From positions 4,746,792-4,810,791 of the forward strand of contig OZ025213.1 of assembly GCA_964019055.1 (NCBI GenBank): 64,000 nt of DNA, read 5' to 3'. This DNA is from Anthopleura xanthogrammica. Taxonomy: Eukaryota; Cnidaria; Anthozoa; Actiniaria; Actiniidae. A program made the translations under genes and the position numbers. The notes under the pieces were generated by a model. It saw only the letters and a program-made list of their open reading frames with translations. It had not been told where the DNA came from and ran no database searches. Each line of letters begins with the position of its first letter. Position 1 is the first letter of the stretch. Shown here in pieces: positions 1-11,500 of the stretch.

Positions 1-382
1 TACAAAGACACCAGCAGAACGATTCTTGAGTAACATAAAAAAGAGGAAACACATTTAAATAACCACTAGTGACTATCTATTTGGACTCTATACCCTCTTA
101 AAATAAAGATGATTATTCTTAATCTTGCCATAATTCGACATTTTTCATCTAGGATTCCTAGGAAATGTAGTCTTGTAATACGAGTTCTTTCAGTTAGTTT
201 TCAACATATTTTCAAGCTTACCTTTTAAGATGTGGAACCATCACTAGTAATATAAACAAGAAGAAACCAAGAGAAACAGAATAACGATTAAAGAACCTGA
301 AAAAACGACGAGGGCGAAAACTTGTACAAAACTCCATTGCAACGCTCACGACGCTCACCATGTTGAATTTGTAGTGGGCCTG
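1..382 (-). repeat. Segmental duplicate, copy 1 (contains exon-1 copy)
   Basis: This stretch is nearly identical to 30002-30357, and its inner part (about 150-350) matches 15530-15720. The shared block includes the exon described at 222-361 and the intron-side sequence up to the left edge of the window. Beyond 382 the copies diverge: this one continues into a CpG-rich piece around 390-425 (cgcgtgcgcatgcgcagt), which could be promoter sequence for a minus-strand transcript. The three copies share orientation. Confidence 0.75.
222..361 (-). CDS. Copy 1 of a signal-anchor first exon (orphan in this window)
   Basis: Read on the minus strand, an ATG at 361 opens a 140-nt frame ending in a good donor (AAAAG|GTAAGC) at 222/221, phase 2. 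It encodes about 46 residues: a short leader, then MEFCTSFRPRRFFRFFNRYS, a basic cytosolic stretch, then a hydrophobic segment (SLGFFLFILLVMV). This is a type II signal anchor. The same exon occurs at 15600-15715 and 30216-30355 with few substitutions and no stop. This copy lies downstream of the LicD-domain exon at 6217-7915, so it cannot feed that exon; it would splice to something left of the window or be a relic. Function as an expressed exon is inferred only. Confidence 0.5.
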
Positions 383-3300
383 CTGTGGCCAACACCGCGG
401 TCAAACGCGTGCGCATGCGCAGTAGGATTTGGTAAATTTGTATGTTTTCATTTGTAAACGAAGGGCCTGGTGGAAAATGTGAAAGTTTTTCACGATTTAT
501 AAGAAATTCCTTAGGTATATAAGGTTAAGATTTTACTTGAGTGTTCTATTTACCAACTTTGTTTTATGTCTAGTTTCTATATCCGTTTGAGCGTTTCTAT
601 TTTGAAAAATTTATAAACGAAGTTGCAGTCCAGTCTTTTCGCCCGAAGGATCGACCTTCTACAATGAAAAGAGACAACAGGTGGATTAATTCTCGTACTT
701 AAATATTCCAGAAAGACTATTTCAATCAATTGGCATTCTTGGGATGGATATCGAGCAATACGGAACAAAATCAGATGTACTTACTGCCGAAAGATCGGAG
801 AAAAAGAAATGCTCTCAACAGATTCAACAGGTTTCACCTACGATTTTCCTTCTAAGGAACGTGTAAATCACCTCCCTTTAGGCTTTAATTTTATGATCTT
901 TTCTCAAAAAAGATACCAATTATTTAATCGTGTAAAGTATCGTCTTTTATACCTTTGCGGTTTAATAATCAACCAGTATAGTTATTGTGCGAGGCTGAAC
1001 AAAGAACTGTTGTTCTTCTTCACATTTTTTTATTTTAGGCCAAATTAAGCTTAAATGAGACTGAAGCTGACCTGGGAAAGGATTTAGAGACATTCATATA
1101 GCAAGAATTGAAATAAAGAACGGTTAAGTTAGTCCATTTTAAGGAACACCGAAGAGCATATGTAGCATAGCTAATAAACAATTCGCAGTGAAAGTATTCT
1201 ATAGTGATATTAGTTAGTCTTACCTTAATTCCCATGGGAACAGAAGCCCAATATTTTATTGATATCAGCAATGCTGAAAGGGGAAAACCCTGGCTAAATA
1301 CTGGTAAATATATAGATCATAGAAAAAACTTTAATTACTGTACAAAAATATCTTCAAGCTCTGCCGTCAACAGTGGGCTTATACTTGGTTAAAACTGCCT
1401 CTTGCAACCACATATATCATGGTGTCCTCTCTTCTTGCAATATAGACTGTTTCCGAAGTCACTTCATTGACTGCAAAACAATGGTTGCAAGTGGAGTTTG
1501 TGCAGGTTTTCATTACAAATTTTTCTGAATTAACCTTGACTTGGAACTATTGCTTCTTTAGTGGTCACTCAAGCAAATTCAGGGAAGGTCTATTAAACCA
1601 ACAGATCCAGCCATAACTAACCCACCTAAAAATAATAGTCAATGCTCCCCTGTGATTGCATGGTAGAAATACAAAGTGCATTTTAGAAGATCCAGAGCTA
1701 TCATAAAATGGCTTTGCAAAATGGACATTAATTATTATAATATCATCAATTTGAATGCCATAATACACAAACTTATAGTTAAAGAGTCCCAGGCAATAAA
1801 TAAATATTGTATTGTACAACTAGAACCCAGATTTTCTTCATTCGTGTGGTTTTCCAGAAAATCAACATAATTTCAGTAGTCTGTTATATGTATTTATTGA
1901 ATCATCATATTCATGATTATATTTGTGGTTCCCCCCCCCCCCCCCCTCCCCCTTTTCTTTATTATCTTTACATCATTTGTACTGCTTTATAAAAAAAAAA
2001 TGGATTAGCCCATGAAGATACTTATGTACTGGTAGATGAATAATAATTACAACCAATCTAAATAAGAATTAGGATGAAATTCCAGAAGTTAGCAGTCATG
2101 ATCCTCAATACTACAAATCAGCAGAGTGGGATAACTAAGCTTGTATTGAAACAATTCTGGATACCATGAGTAGTATGGGTGGTCTATACTGCTAATAATC
2201 CCTCACCAATGCTACAATAGGTTTGTGACAGGAGGCCTATGTCGGAGTCCTGTCAAAGCTAGTATGTGAGCCAAGTTTGTTTGATGTGTTGCTCTCTCCT
2301 ATTTGCTATGAGGTTTTTTTCCTGGTTCTCCAGTTTTCCTCCCTCTGTAAAAATCAACGAGAGTTGAGAGTTGTGTGTATAATATTCAGATGTAGTAAGG
2401 AGTGTTTTGATTTTATAAATCAATACTTTTATTTCACACTACATTTAAATTATAGCTTAGAATGATATCAACAAAATTAAAAAGTTTTTAAAGGTTAAAA
2501 CAATTCTTCAGAAATTATGAGAATAATTAGAAAACTCTGGGGGGAAAAACAGAATGATGCTAGTCAGCTGTCAGTTCAGCTAACTGAACAGATACAAAAA
2601 TCTTTATAATTTTGATTGAACAAATTTCTGTAGTTTTGATTCAAAAAATTAAGTTTATAGCAATGAAACTTTCCAAAAATACATAATATTATTTCCACTT
2701 TTTCTGATGGTGGTGCTTTTTAAAATTAATTTTTATTTCTTAAAGCCAATGGCAGTCATCTTTGGGTTATGTATATTGCTCTCCTAGCTAAATCTTTTGT
2801 AGTCAACAGTACTAGTAATTAACAAGTTCCATATTGACCCATATTCCAGGCCAAAATCTCTCACCAGTGTGGCAAGTAATAACGCCATTTACATATTAAG
2901 GAGCAACAACACACATGACCAATTCACCAGTGCACTGCCAACTTACTTCTCTTACTTCTATCAGAAGCAGTTGCACATCTCTCATCTGTGATAAAAAACA
3001 TCATTGTGGGGGATTCATTTAATGTGGACTTTGCAAATGAAACCCCAGCTGTTCCACTATCATCAGTTGCATTCTTTTTACAAATTTGTTTATACTTTTA
3101 TACAGTATGTTGTGTGTTGTCGGGAAAGGAAATGAAATTCTTCTGATGGACAGTCAGCTGGCATGGATGGACAAGATGATGCATTATTTGTGAAGGCAAC
3201 CCTGCAATCATTGGAAGGATTTTTGATTATTATAAAACAATTATAGTGACCAACAGTTAAGGCCAACCTATAATATGTGCTCAATAACTTTTAAAGTTTT

Positions 3301-3825
3301 GTTAAGGAAATAATTAGGGATACAAAAGCAAATACTGAATCCATAAACCAGTACTAATTTTGCAAAAATAGTACTAGTCAAAAGTAATGATAAACAGAGG
3401 AAATTCTAAAGGATTTTCGTCCTGTTTCCTATATAAATACTTATAATGACAATACTATAGGCTGATCGAAGTATTTATATGGATTCAGTTTTGGTATGAT
3501 AACGGGCAACTCGTATAAAAGTGGACATATTATAATGAAATATATATTCTGTGCAGGTAATAAGTAAAGTTCGATAAAGTGATTTTACTTCACATGTGTA
3601 ATACGGTACATGATACATATGTAGTACATGCAAACTTATGCGATTGTTTCTATTTCAGGTTACGGGTGATATACAATCACTTAATTCTAATTGACAGTTC
3701 AAAGTTTATCGAATTTTTACCAAAATAAGCGTATACAAGTTTAGTGTTCTCTTTTTTAATTGTCAAACAAAAATGGAAAATCAAACGATCTATTTATGAT
3801 TCCAAAGTAATATAGACTAACTTAC
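383..3825. other. Non-coding stretch, no recognisable gene
   Basis: Only short open frames under 85 codons occur on either strand, and none resembles a known domain. It is AT-rich and contains a C-run at 1930-1952 and a decayed MITE half-copy near 1533-1592. A possible first exon (3826-3855) begins at its right edge on the minus strand, so part of this region could be intron of an unseen gene. Confidence 0.5.
1533..1592. mobile_element. Relic half of the ATAGACC-type MITE
   Basis: The stretch ending in agggaaggtctat matches the right arm of the inverted-repeat element seen complete at 61059-61211 (ccttgacttggaac, then a gtggtcac-like piece, then gggaaggtctat). The left arm is not convincing here, so only half of the element remains. 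No coding capacity is expected for this family. Confidence 0.5.
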
Positions 3826-3855
3826 CTTTTTCAACTCACTTTCTTCTTGTTCCAT
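3826..3855 (-). CDS. Possible 10-codon first exon
   Basis: On the minus strand an ATG at 3855 is followed by 30 nt (MEQEESELKK) and then a strong donor GTAAGT at 3825-3820, phase 0. Upstream (higher coordinates) is a GC-richer piece with a gccattttg motif like that seen near many animal promoters. No matching second exon was recognised to the left. It could be a real first exon of a gene that continues left of the window, or a chance pairing of ATG and donor. Confidence 0.2.
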
Positions 3856-4011
3856 TTAGCTAGTGATCGGATGAGTAGGAACCAAAACTTTATTGGACTT
3901 TAAAGTCAGAAAATTCAATGAAAACGGGCTGAAAGACGCTTTCGAACTAAAACGCTAGTAAAACCGTCCGCCATTTTGATTTTGGTAGCTCACGACGCTC
4001 ACCGAGGGGAG

Positions 4012-5052
4012 CTAGAATTTACTGTAAAGCTTGATTCGCGCTCGAATTTTCGGCTGAAGATGTGAAAACAGCGAATAATCATGTTTTTATTACGATTTTG
4101 ACTATTAACGACAATAATATAGCCTCGGATGAATACGTTAAAACGAGCGCCACTCGAATGTATTTCCTATTTTTCGATTCCAAAAAGAAATATAATGCTT
4201 AAATGAAAAATTATTTCGAAAAGAAATTTGTCCTATTGCTTAGTATTTGAATTCTTGAGCAAAAAAAATGAAGAAAATTGAAAAAATAAGAGGATATAGA
4301 TCAGTTGAAATACTGAAAAAAAATTGCGCCCAAATAACCAGTGCGTGAAATCAATATTCAAATTACAGTCACAGATCACAGCTTCAACAAATATTGGGCT
4401 GCTGCTAATTATCCAGCTGGTGTTTATCAGTAACGCAAGGACTGCGGAGCATTCTAAAAAAATGGGGGGAGGTGTGTTGGAGGCCGTGGGGGGAGAGGGG
4501 ACTTAGGGGGGATTTCTTCTGTCGAGAAAAAGTGTGGTTTCTTAGGTATTTTCGTGTTGGCCTCGCATCCAAGATAACTGTGATAGGGAGTCAATAGACC
4601 TTTCCCGAATTCGCTTGAGTAACCACGAAACATTGACTTCAAGTCGAGGTTAGACTTGATGTGTTCATACATTTACTCCGTTTATCAAGTTCAACCTCGA
4701 CTTGGAACCATTGTTTCGTGGTCACTTTGCAGCAATTATAGCTCCTTCGGTGAGTCAGGGTAACTACTTCCTTTAACCCTTCTCGTATCCTCGGTCCAAT
4801 TCTTTTAAAAAGAAGGTAAATGGAATATCCGAAAAGAAGCAAGAGAAATCTGCATAAAAAATAAACTGCTTACTTCATTGCAGATTCTTGTCAAAGCCAC
4901 TGCGCCTATGAAGTATAAGTTTGCGTTCAATTAATGGATTCCTCCAAATAAATGGATCGAAAGTTATGGTAAGCAATCGGTACTTTTTTCTTTCGATTGT
5001 ATAGCCCCACCCTTCCTCTCCCATCCCTCACCCCCAGAGAAAACGTTTACTC
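4012..5052. repeat. 1.04-kb duplicated block, copy A (empty-site copy)
   Basis: This block is almost identical to 23978-25671 once a 650-bp insertion in the second copy is removed. The match starts at gaggggagctagaattt and stops at gaaaacgttta. It contains the inverted-repeat MITE at 4594-4725. At 4091-4092 a single TA marks where the second copy carries a transposon. No convincing gene was seen; the minus-strand frame at 4639-4842 is shared by both copies but has no domain and uses a non-ATG start. Confidence 0.85.
4594..4725. mobile_element. Fold-back MITE, ATAGACC family
   Basis: The left end reads atagacctttcccgaattcg. It is followed by an inverted repeat in which ccacgaaacattgactt and caagtcgaggtt are mirrored by aacctcgacttgg and ccattgtttcgtgg. 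Copies are at 25215-25346 (inside the duplicated block) and 61059-61211 (complete termini), with a half copy at 1533-1592. It is non-autonomous, and the superfamily is not certain. Confidence 0.7.
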
Positions 5053-5879
5053 CCCCCCCCCCCTAAGCTGCCCTACATGCCAGCTAGGTATTATGGGCAA
5101 TAACTATAACTATGGGAGGGGTAAGATCGGCTATTTCGCTTTTCTTTAGAATATATAACTTAATTGAGCAGGCGTAATGTTTCCCATTATTGACCACATG
5201 TCAAGCACGTGGCGATTATTATTACTTCGTTCCTTAGTGGTGCAGCCTAGTCACAGCCAAAGAAAAACTCAATGCTTGGGCTTCCTGTGTACGGTTACCC
5301 TTGACAAAATACCTCATGGATGAAGCTCAGAAGGGGGGGATGTTAAAAGGGAAAAGCATGATGTCCATTTTGAGGCGTATGGGAATAATACTGGCTATTT
5401 CTTATCTTAAGTGAATTTTATTTTTCCTTTTGGCTCATTTACTGCTTTTTTAGCTTAGAACTCTTAAACCCATTAATTAACATCTCTTCTCTCCTCTTAT
5501 CTTTTTACACCACCTTATTCTTGTTATTTTATTTTTTCAGGAGGGAAGTAAAACATCATTAAATCAGATGTACATCCCAGAGATCTAATGTAGCTTAATA
5601 AATTAAATGATTACCATTAAATGTAAAGTGGAGTCACGCCTCTTCTTTCTCTGGACTTTTACCTCTTAACAGTCCAACATAAGATTGAGAATGTTAATCA
5701 AAGGTCTTGCTTTCAACTCTTATACTCTCCTCATCCATATTTCCATTTTTTATATTTGGAGAATTTCCACTAAATGGCATGCGTAAACGCTTGCTGCATC
5801 AGTACACAGCATTGGTAAAATGTGCACGTAAGCAATGGTGTTTTTCTCTAAGTCCTGTGGATTTCCTGAGGCCAACAAA
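5053..5879. other. Non-coding stretch
   Basis: It begins with a C-run (about 5052-5065) and is otherwise AT-rich without a recognisable gene, RNA or transposon end. It may be the 3' flank of the minus-strand LicD-domain gene that ends at 6217. Confidence 0.4.
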
Positions 5880-6009
5880 TGTTAATTTGTTGAGATATGT
5901 GCTATGAATGTGCTATTAATTTGTTGAGATATGTGCTATGAATGTGCTATGAATTTGTTGAGATATGTGCTATGAATGTGCTATTAATTTGTTGAGATAT
6001 GTGCTATGA
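5880..6009. repeat. 34-bp tandem repeat, about 3.5 copies
   Basis: The unit aatttgttgagatatgtgct plus atgaatgtgcta recurs in direct orientation with very few differences. It lies just downstream of the palindrome and of the stop codon of the minus-strand gene, so it may be in its 3' UTR. Confidence 0.85.
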
Positions 6010-6030
6010 AAACACAAATAAATGCCTATA

Positions 6031-6199
6031 ATCATCTGCAAAGGAATGTCAAGTGGGCTTGCTATAACACAGGGACCCCAACCATTACTTTTATGTACTT
6101 TCTATTTCCATATATTATATGGAAATAGAAAGTACATAAAAGTAATGGTTGGGGTCCCTGTGTTATAGCAAGCCCACTTGACATTCCTTTGCAGATGAT
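6031..6199. repeat. Perfect inverted repeat (84-bp arms, almost no loop)
   Basis: The left arm begins atcatctgcaaaggaatgtc and the right arm ends gacattcctttgcagatgat. The arms meet at about 6115 with a 1-3 bp spacer, and I find no mismatch. It lies about 20 bp beyond the stop codon of the LicD-domain gene and would form a long RNA hairpin in its 3' UTR. It could also be an assembly or library fold-back artefact. Confidence 0.9.
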
Positions 6200-6216
6200 G
6201 TTGCCATTCATTATAA

Positions 6217-8438
6217 TCATGGAACCAATACAGGAATGTTTCCATCTGCAGAAAACTTCTCCAAACAAGCGTGATGCTCAGGATTCTTACATTTCTTAAA
6301 CGTACCACTCACATAAGAACTATAGCTATTTTCATGTCCAGTGAAACGCCATGACTGCGCATGTCTTAGAATTTCTTTCCCATACCGATTCCTCACAAAC
6401 AAACCAGGACTGAAAACTGTATTGATCCACTCACCCCTGACTTTTGCTTTGGTGATGCTGTTAGATTTCTGTAAATCAGATGGAAGAAACTGGGGATTTG
6501 TTAAGAATGACATACCCCACATTTCAATATACAACTCGGAAAGTCTGACCATTGCTACTCCCCCAGTCATTAATTTCGTCTCTGGGTTATATACTGGAGG
6601 GTTGAAATCAGTTATCCTATAACCATTTTTCTTAAAATGTTCGATGGTCTCTTTTTCACCAAATATTTTCATATCTGATGAGAGAACAGCTAGATCTCCA
6701 TCTATATCCCAAGGTAGAAGTCCATCATATTTCACACTCCCCAAAACTGAGCCAGTGTCAAGCTCGAATGAAATATTATGCTTTTCAGAAAATTTCTGGA
6801 TAAATTGAATAGCCTTGGCATATTGTTCCTGACAGCATACTGGTAATAAAAAAGATTCTGTATGCGACATGGTGCATTTAAAGCTTATGTCTTTACACGA
6901 GAAGGAGTGTTTTACGCCAACTGGAAGTAACACTCGATTCAGTTCCCACTTCCTCACTAACTCCATCCATACATTTCTGTCCTGTTGCTTTGCATATGAA
7001 GAATAATCTGTCGTAAAATACATAGCATCTGGACAGCCCATCAGTAAGTGACCACTCTTAACTAAACCAAGAAATAGATCCTCAAATATAACTTCATCTT
7101 GAAGAGTTGTATCAAACTTTATCAAAGCTTTTTTACCAACAAAAGGGCCTTGCAGGTAGTCACAAAACATGCATCCATTCCTGGAATAGAAATACCCCTC
7201 TTGATATTCTAAGACATAGTTCTTTAGTGTTGTCTGGAAGCAACCCATTTGCCAGTGACCAGAAAGGTTACGGAAAGATCCACCTGCAACACCAACTTTC
7301 GGGATTTCACTGACAACACGAATCTGTCTCTCAAGTTGACAAAGCCAAGAGAAGTGAACCACATCTTTAGCTATGACAACATAAGGTGTAGAAGCCTTAG
7401 AAATTAACAAGTTCCAGGTTCTTGCCGAACGTTCAGAATTACTGACCATAACTACATCTACATTCTTGTACTTCTTGGAATACTCTTTTAAATCATTACT
7501 TCGTGTTGCTAAGTAAACTTGTATAGTTGGATAAGTATCTGCAATTCCTTTCAAAACATTCTGTACATGTTTTTCATCTTGTTCAGAATATGATATAGTA
7601 TTGATAAGGATAGTTATAAGATATTGAATTGGTTTGGCATTGGTACAGTTTGTTATTGCCCAACCCTTAGCATAATATGGATAACCCTCCTTAGTTCCTT
7701 TGTATATTTCTGGACAAACCTCAACTTTTGCTTCCTCTGTTTTGTTCGTTGATGAACTTAATTTGATTCCGTCATCCAAGCGATGAAGAATTTCTTCCAA
7801 TCTCAGAAGCATTTTCATGTTTGGTGGTTTTTTGTTGGCGTGCATGTTAACCAATTGTAGGTGTATTTCCTTGAGGTCTTTTGCAATCCCTTGCTTAAAG
7901 AAAATCACATCATACCTGTTTAAAATAGCAAATTATTATATGATTATCAATGAAATAGCTATATTTCTCTATTTCAAAAATTTGATATTTTCACATGTGA
8001 AGATAACATGTTATTTTCACATGTGGAAATATCTGACATCACTATGGTAACATACTTCTTATAACAGGAAAAAGCTTGAAAAATCTTTCTTTTCTTTTTC
8101 ATTGATAATTATAAAATATACAGAATATTACATGGGCACTTGGAGATATGAATTTTATCTTCTTGTGTTGAAAAAAGAAGTTAATTTTTGAAAACTGGAT
8201 CATCTGGAGACAAACCCTCAAAGCAATTGAGAGAACCAACAAGTATCCAATTTGCTAAGTTTGAGGTTGAAAAGATGTTGAAGTGTACCTTATGTGATAC
8301 ATGGGGGATTCAACTTGCCAGCCTTGTAGCAGTATTTCTACATAGAGCTGGGTTTCAATCAGCTGATAAAAGTCTTTGAATCTCATTATCTGCTCCAAAT
8401 GGTGGTCAAACACTGACCACCATGTGATGTCAGCCAGA

Positions 8439-8505
<67 letters not shown>

Positions 8506-11500
8506 TTATTTTCAAATTAAATTAAATAATTACAGTTGTTGCACAACCTGCTGATAGCTTTGCTAATCTAGGCAGGTTGTAGAATAGTTATGAAATTAAA
8601 TTAAAACTGTAATAATTACTAGCTGAAGTCAGGTAATGTATATACTAAATTCAGGATTAATATCAAAGGCAAGATAACAAAAGACAAAAGACAAAAGAAA
8701 TAAAGAAACGGATATTACAATAATAATTAGTTCGATGATAACAAATCTGAAGTCAGTTCTACCAATTAAATTATAATACGTATTCTGTTTACATTTATCT
8801 ATTTATTTATTATATTTTATTCTATTTCTATTTATTTATTATTATTATTTATTTATTTATTTTTTGAAATAATTGATATCAATTGAGAAACATCCAAGTA
8901 TGCATCTTCATTCTCCAAAACTTGAAACAAAATTGATTTCAATTTAATTTTGAAAATTCTTTTCCTACAAAGACGAATATTCTCAGGGATAGCATTCCAG
9001 ATTCTGCACCCATTTCGAGAAAAGGATTTGTTTTGAATAGAAGTCCTACTATATTGAATGTAAAAATTGTCTGAATGGGCGGCTCTTGTATTGTGTGTAT
9101 GCACTGAAGTTAAAGGGGTAAATAGATTAGTAATGTTTGTAGGGGTAATATTATTTTTCACATCATGCATCAAAGCTGAAATAAGGTGAAAATAAAGCAT
9201 ATCTACAGGGAGAGTGTTTGAGGCTATAAAGAGAGGGATAGCATGTTCACGATTGGTGGCAAAAAACATTAGTCTTAAAGCGCGTTTTTGAAGTACTAGG
9301 ATTTTATTTAAATTTGATTTGGAGGTTTGGCCCCATATAGGCAAACCGTATGTGATATATGGGAGAATTAAAGATCTATAGATGGTGTGAAGTGTCGTAG
9401 GAGGGACGTAGTGTCGTATTCTCGATATAATTCCAATCGTTTTGCTAATTTTCAAAGTTATATAGTTGATATGATAATTCCAGGACAGGTTGCTATCAAT
9501 AAGTAGTCCAAGATATTTTACGTGGTCTTTTCTTTCTAAAGATATTGACTTATGGGTACTTGTATCAAGAATTTTAATATTAGGAATAAAATCAGGCTTG
9601 TTTTGATGAGGGAAAAACATTACAAAATTTGATTTCTTAACATTTTAATTTAATTTATTTGCAAGAAGCCAATCGCTGATATTTTTCAGTTCTTTGTTAA
9701 TAATCTTTTCAAGTAACCGTAAATTTTTGTTTGCATATAGTAAGTTTGTATCATCTGCAAATAGAAAAAAGCGAAATTTATCAGAAGAACTAGAAATATC
9801 ATTAATATATAGCAAAAACAGTAAAGGGCCTAAAACGGATCCCTGTGGGACACCGCAAAGTGTACGCTCTTTATCAGATATAGTTGAGCTTACTTGAGTT
9901 GTTTGGATTCGTTCACATAAATAGGATTTAAACCAATCATTAATAATACCTCGTATTCCATAGTGCTCTAATTTGCTTAATAATATTTGGTGATTAACAG
10001 TATCGAAGGCTTTTTGTAAATCGATAAATATGGTCCATGTTTGTTTGAATTAAACTTACTATATCTAGCAACGCGTGGTGTGTTGAATGGTCTTTACGGA
10101 ATCCATATTGTGATGAGTGTAGAGTATTGTTTTTGTCGAAAAAGGTTTTCAATCTATTATACATTATCTTTTCAAAAATTCGGTTTATGTTAGAAAGGAG
10201 TGAAATCGGACGATAATTCCCAGGATTTTCTTCATCTTCATTCTTGTAAATAGGAATAATATTAGAATATTTTAACTTGGTGGGATATATGCCAGTCTGT
10301 ATTGATAAATTCATTATGTCTGCTAATGGTTTAGATAGAATAGATTTAGCACATTTTAGGATAGATACTGGAAAAGAGTAAAGGCCGTAAGCTTTGTTTG
10401 ATGCTAGTGAAGAAATTTCTAATTCAATCTCTTGACAAGTGGTGGGAACAAAGAAAAAGGAATCGAGTGGTCCAGGATTATCAAAATATTCATAAAAAGA
10501 ATATTTAGATTCAGGCAGATTGGATGCTAATTTATGACCTACTGATGCAAAGTGTTTGTTCATAATATTGGATATCATTTTTGGATCTTTTGTTACTGAG
10601 TTGTCAGATTGTTTCATAGTATAAATAGTCTTGTGCTTAGTTTTTCTATTGTGTAATATACTATTTATTCCTTGCTATGTTTTTTTCATGTTGTTAAGAT
10701 TGATATCAAAATAATTATGATAATAAAGTTTTTTGCTCAATCTAGTGAGTTGAGTGATCTTATTGCGATAGAGGTTGTACTTATCTTTTTCACCAGTGAA
10801 ATACAATTTATTTTTAATCCTAATAGATTTGCGAATTCCGTTCGTTATCCAGGGTTTTAAAAGCTGTTTCTTTTTGCGCTTTGAAATCGTTTTGACTGGT
10901 GCATGTTTGTTTATTACTTTGTTAACTTTACTGTAGAAAGTCGAAAAGATTTTGTTCAAATCATGTGGTTCTTTGTGACTGAGATAGTCAAGATCAATAT
11001 CTTCAAGATCCTTTTTGAAGTCAGTCTTAGAAAATTGTGAAAAATCTCAATATTTAGAATTCCGGTTTTGAGTAGTTAAAATTTTCATGGTGGAGGGGAT
11101 GATGCAAAATTGTGTAAAATGATTGCTTATGTCTGAGACAATGTTACCACTGACAATAGAATCTTCAAAAGAATTGACCAAAATGTTATCAATGAGTGTG
11201 GCCGACTTGTCATGCACTCTGGTTGGTTTGTCAATTGTTGGTATGAATGTATAACTTTGCAGAGAAAGTAGAAAGTCATGAGCATACTTGCATGTTTCCG
11301 TTTTTAAAAGATTTAAATTAAAGTCTCCCAGAATATAAATTGGTTTGTTTAACGCACTGTATTTTTCTATACCAGCTTCAAAATATTTTAAAAATGACTC
11401 TAGGGAGTTATGTTGACAGTAAACAACTCCACAAATGACATTTGTCTTTTTGTTGAGCTCAATTTCAATCCATAACGATTGAAAGGCTTCATTAGAGTTT

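Noticed and set aside
4639..4842. 67-codon minus-strand frame conserved in both duplicated blocks
   Set aside because: Conservation follows from the recent block duplication; it has a non-ATG start, overlaps a MITE and has no domain.
6102..6308. Minus-strand frames over the palindrome and gene end
   Set aside because: Shadow frames of the LicD-domain gene and of the inverted repeat.
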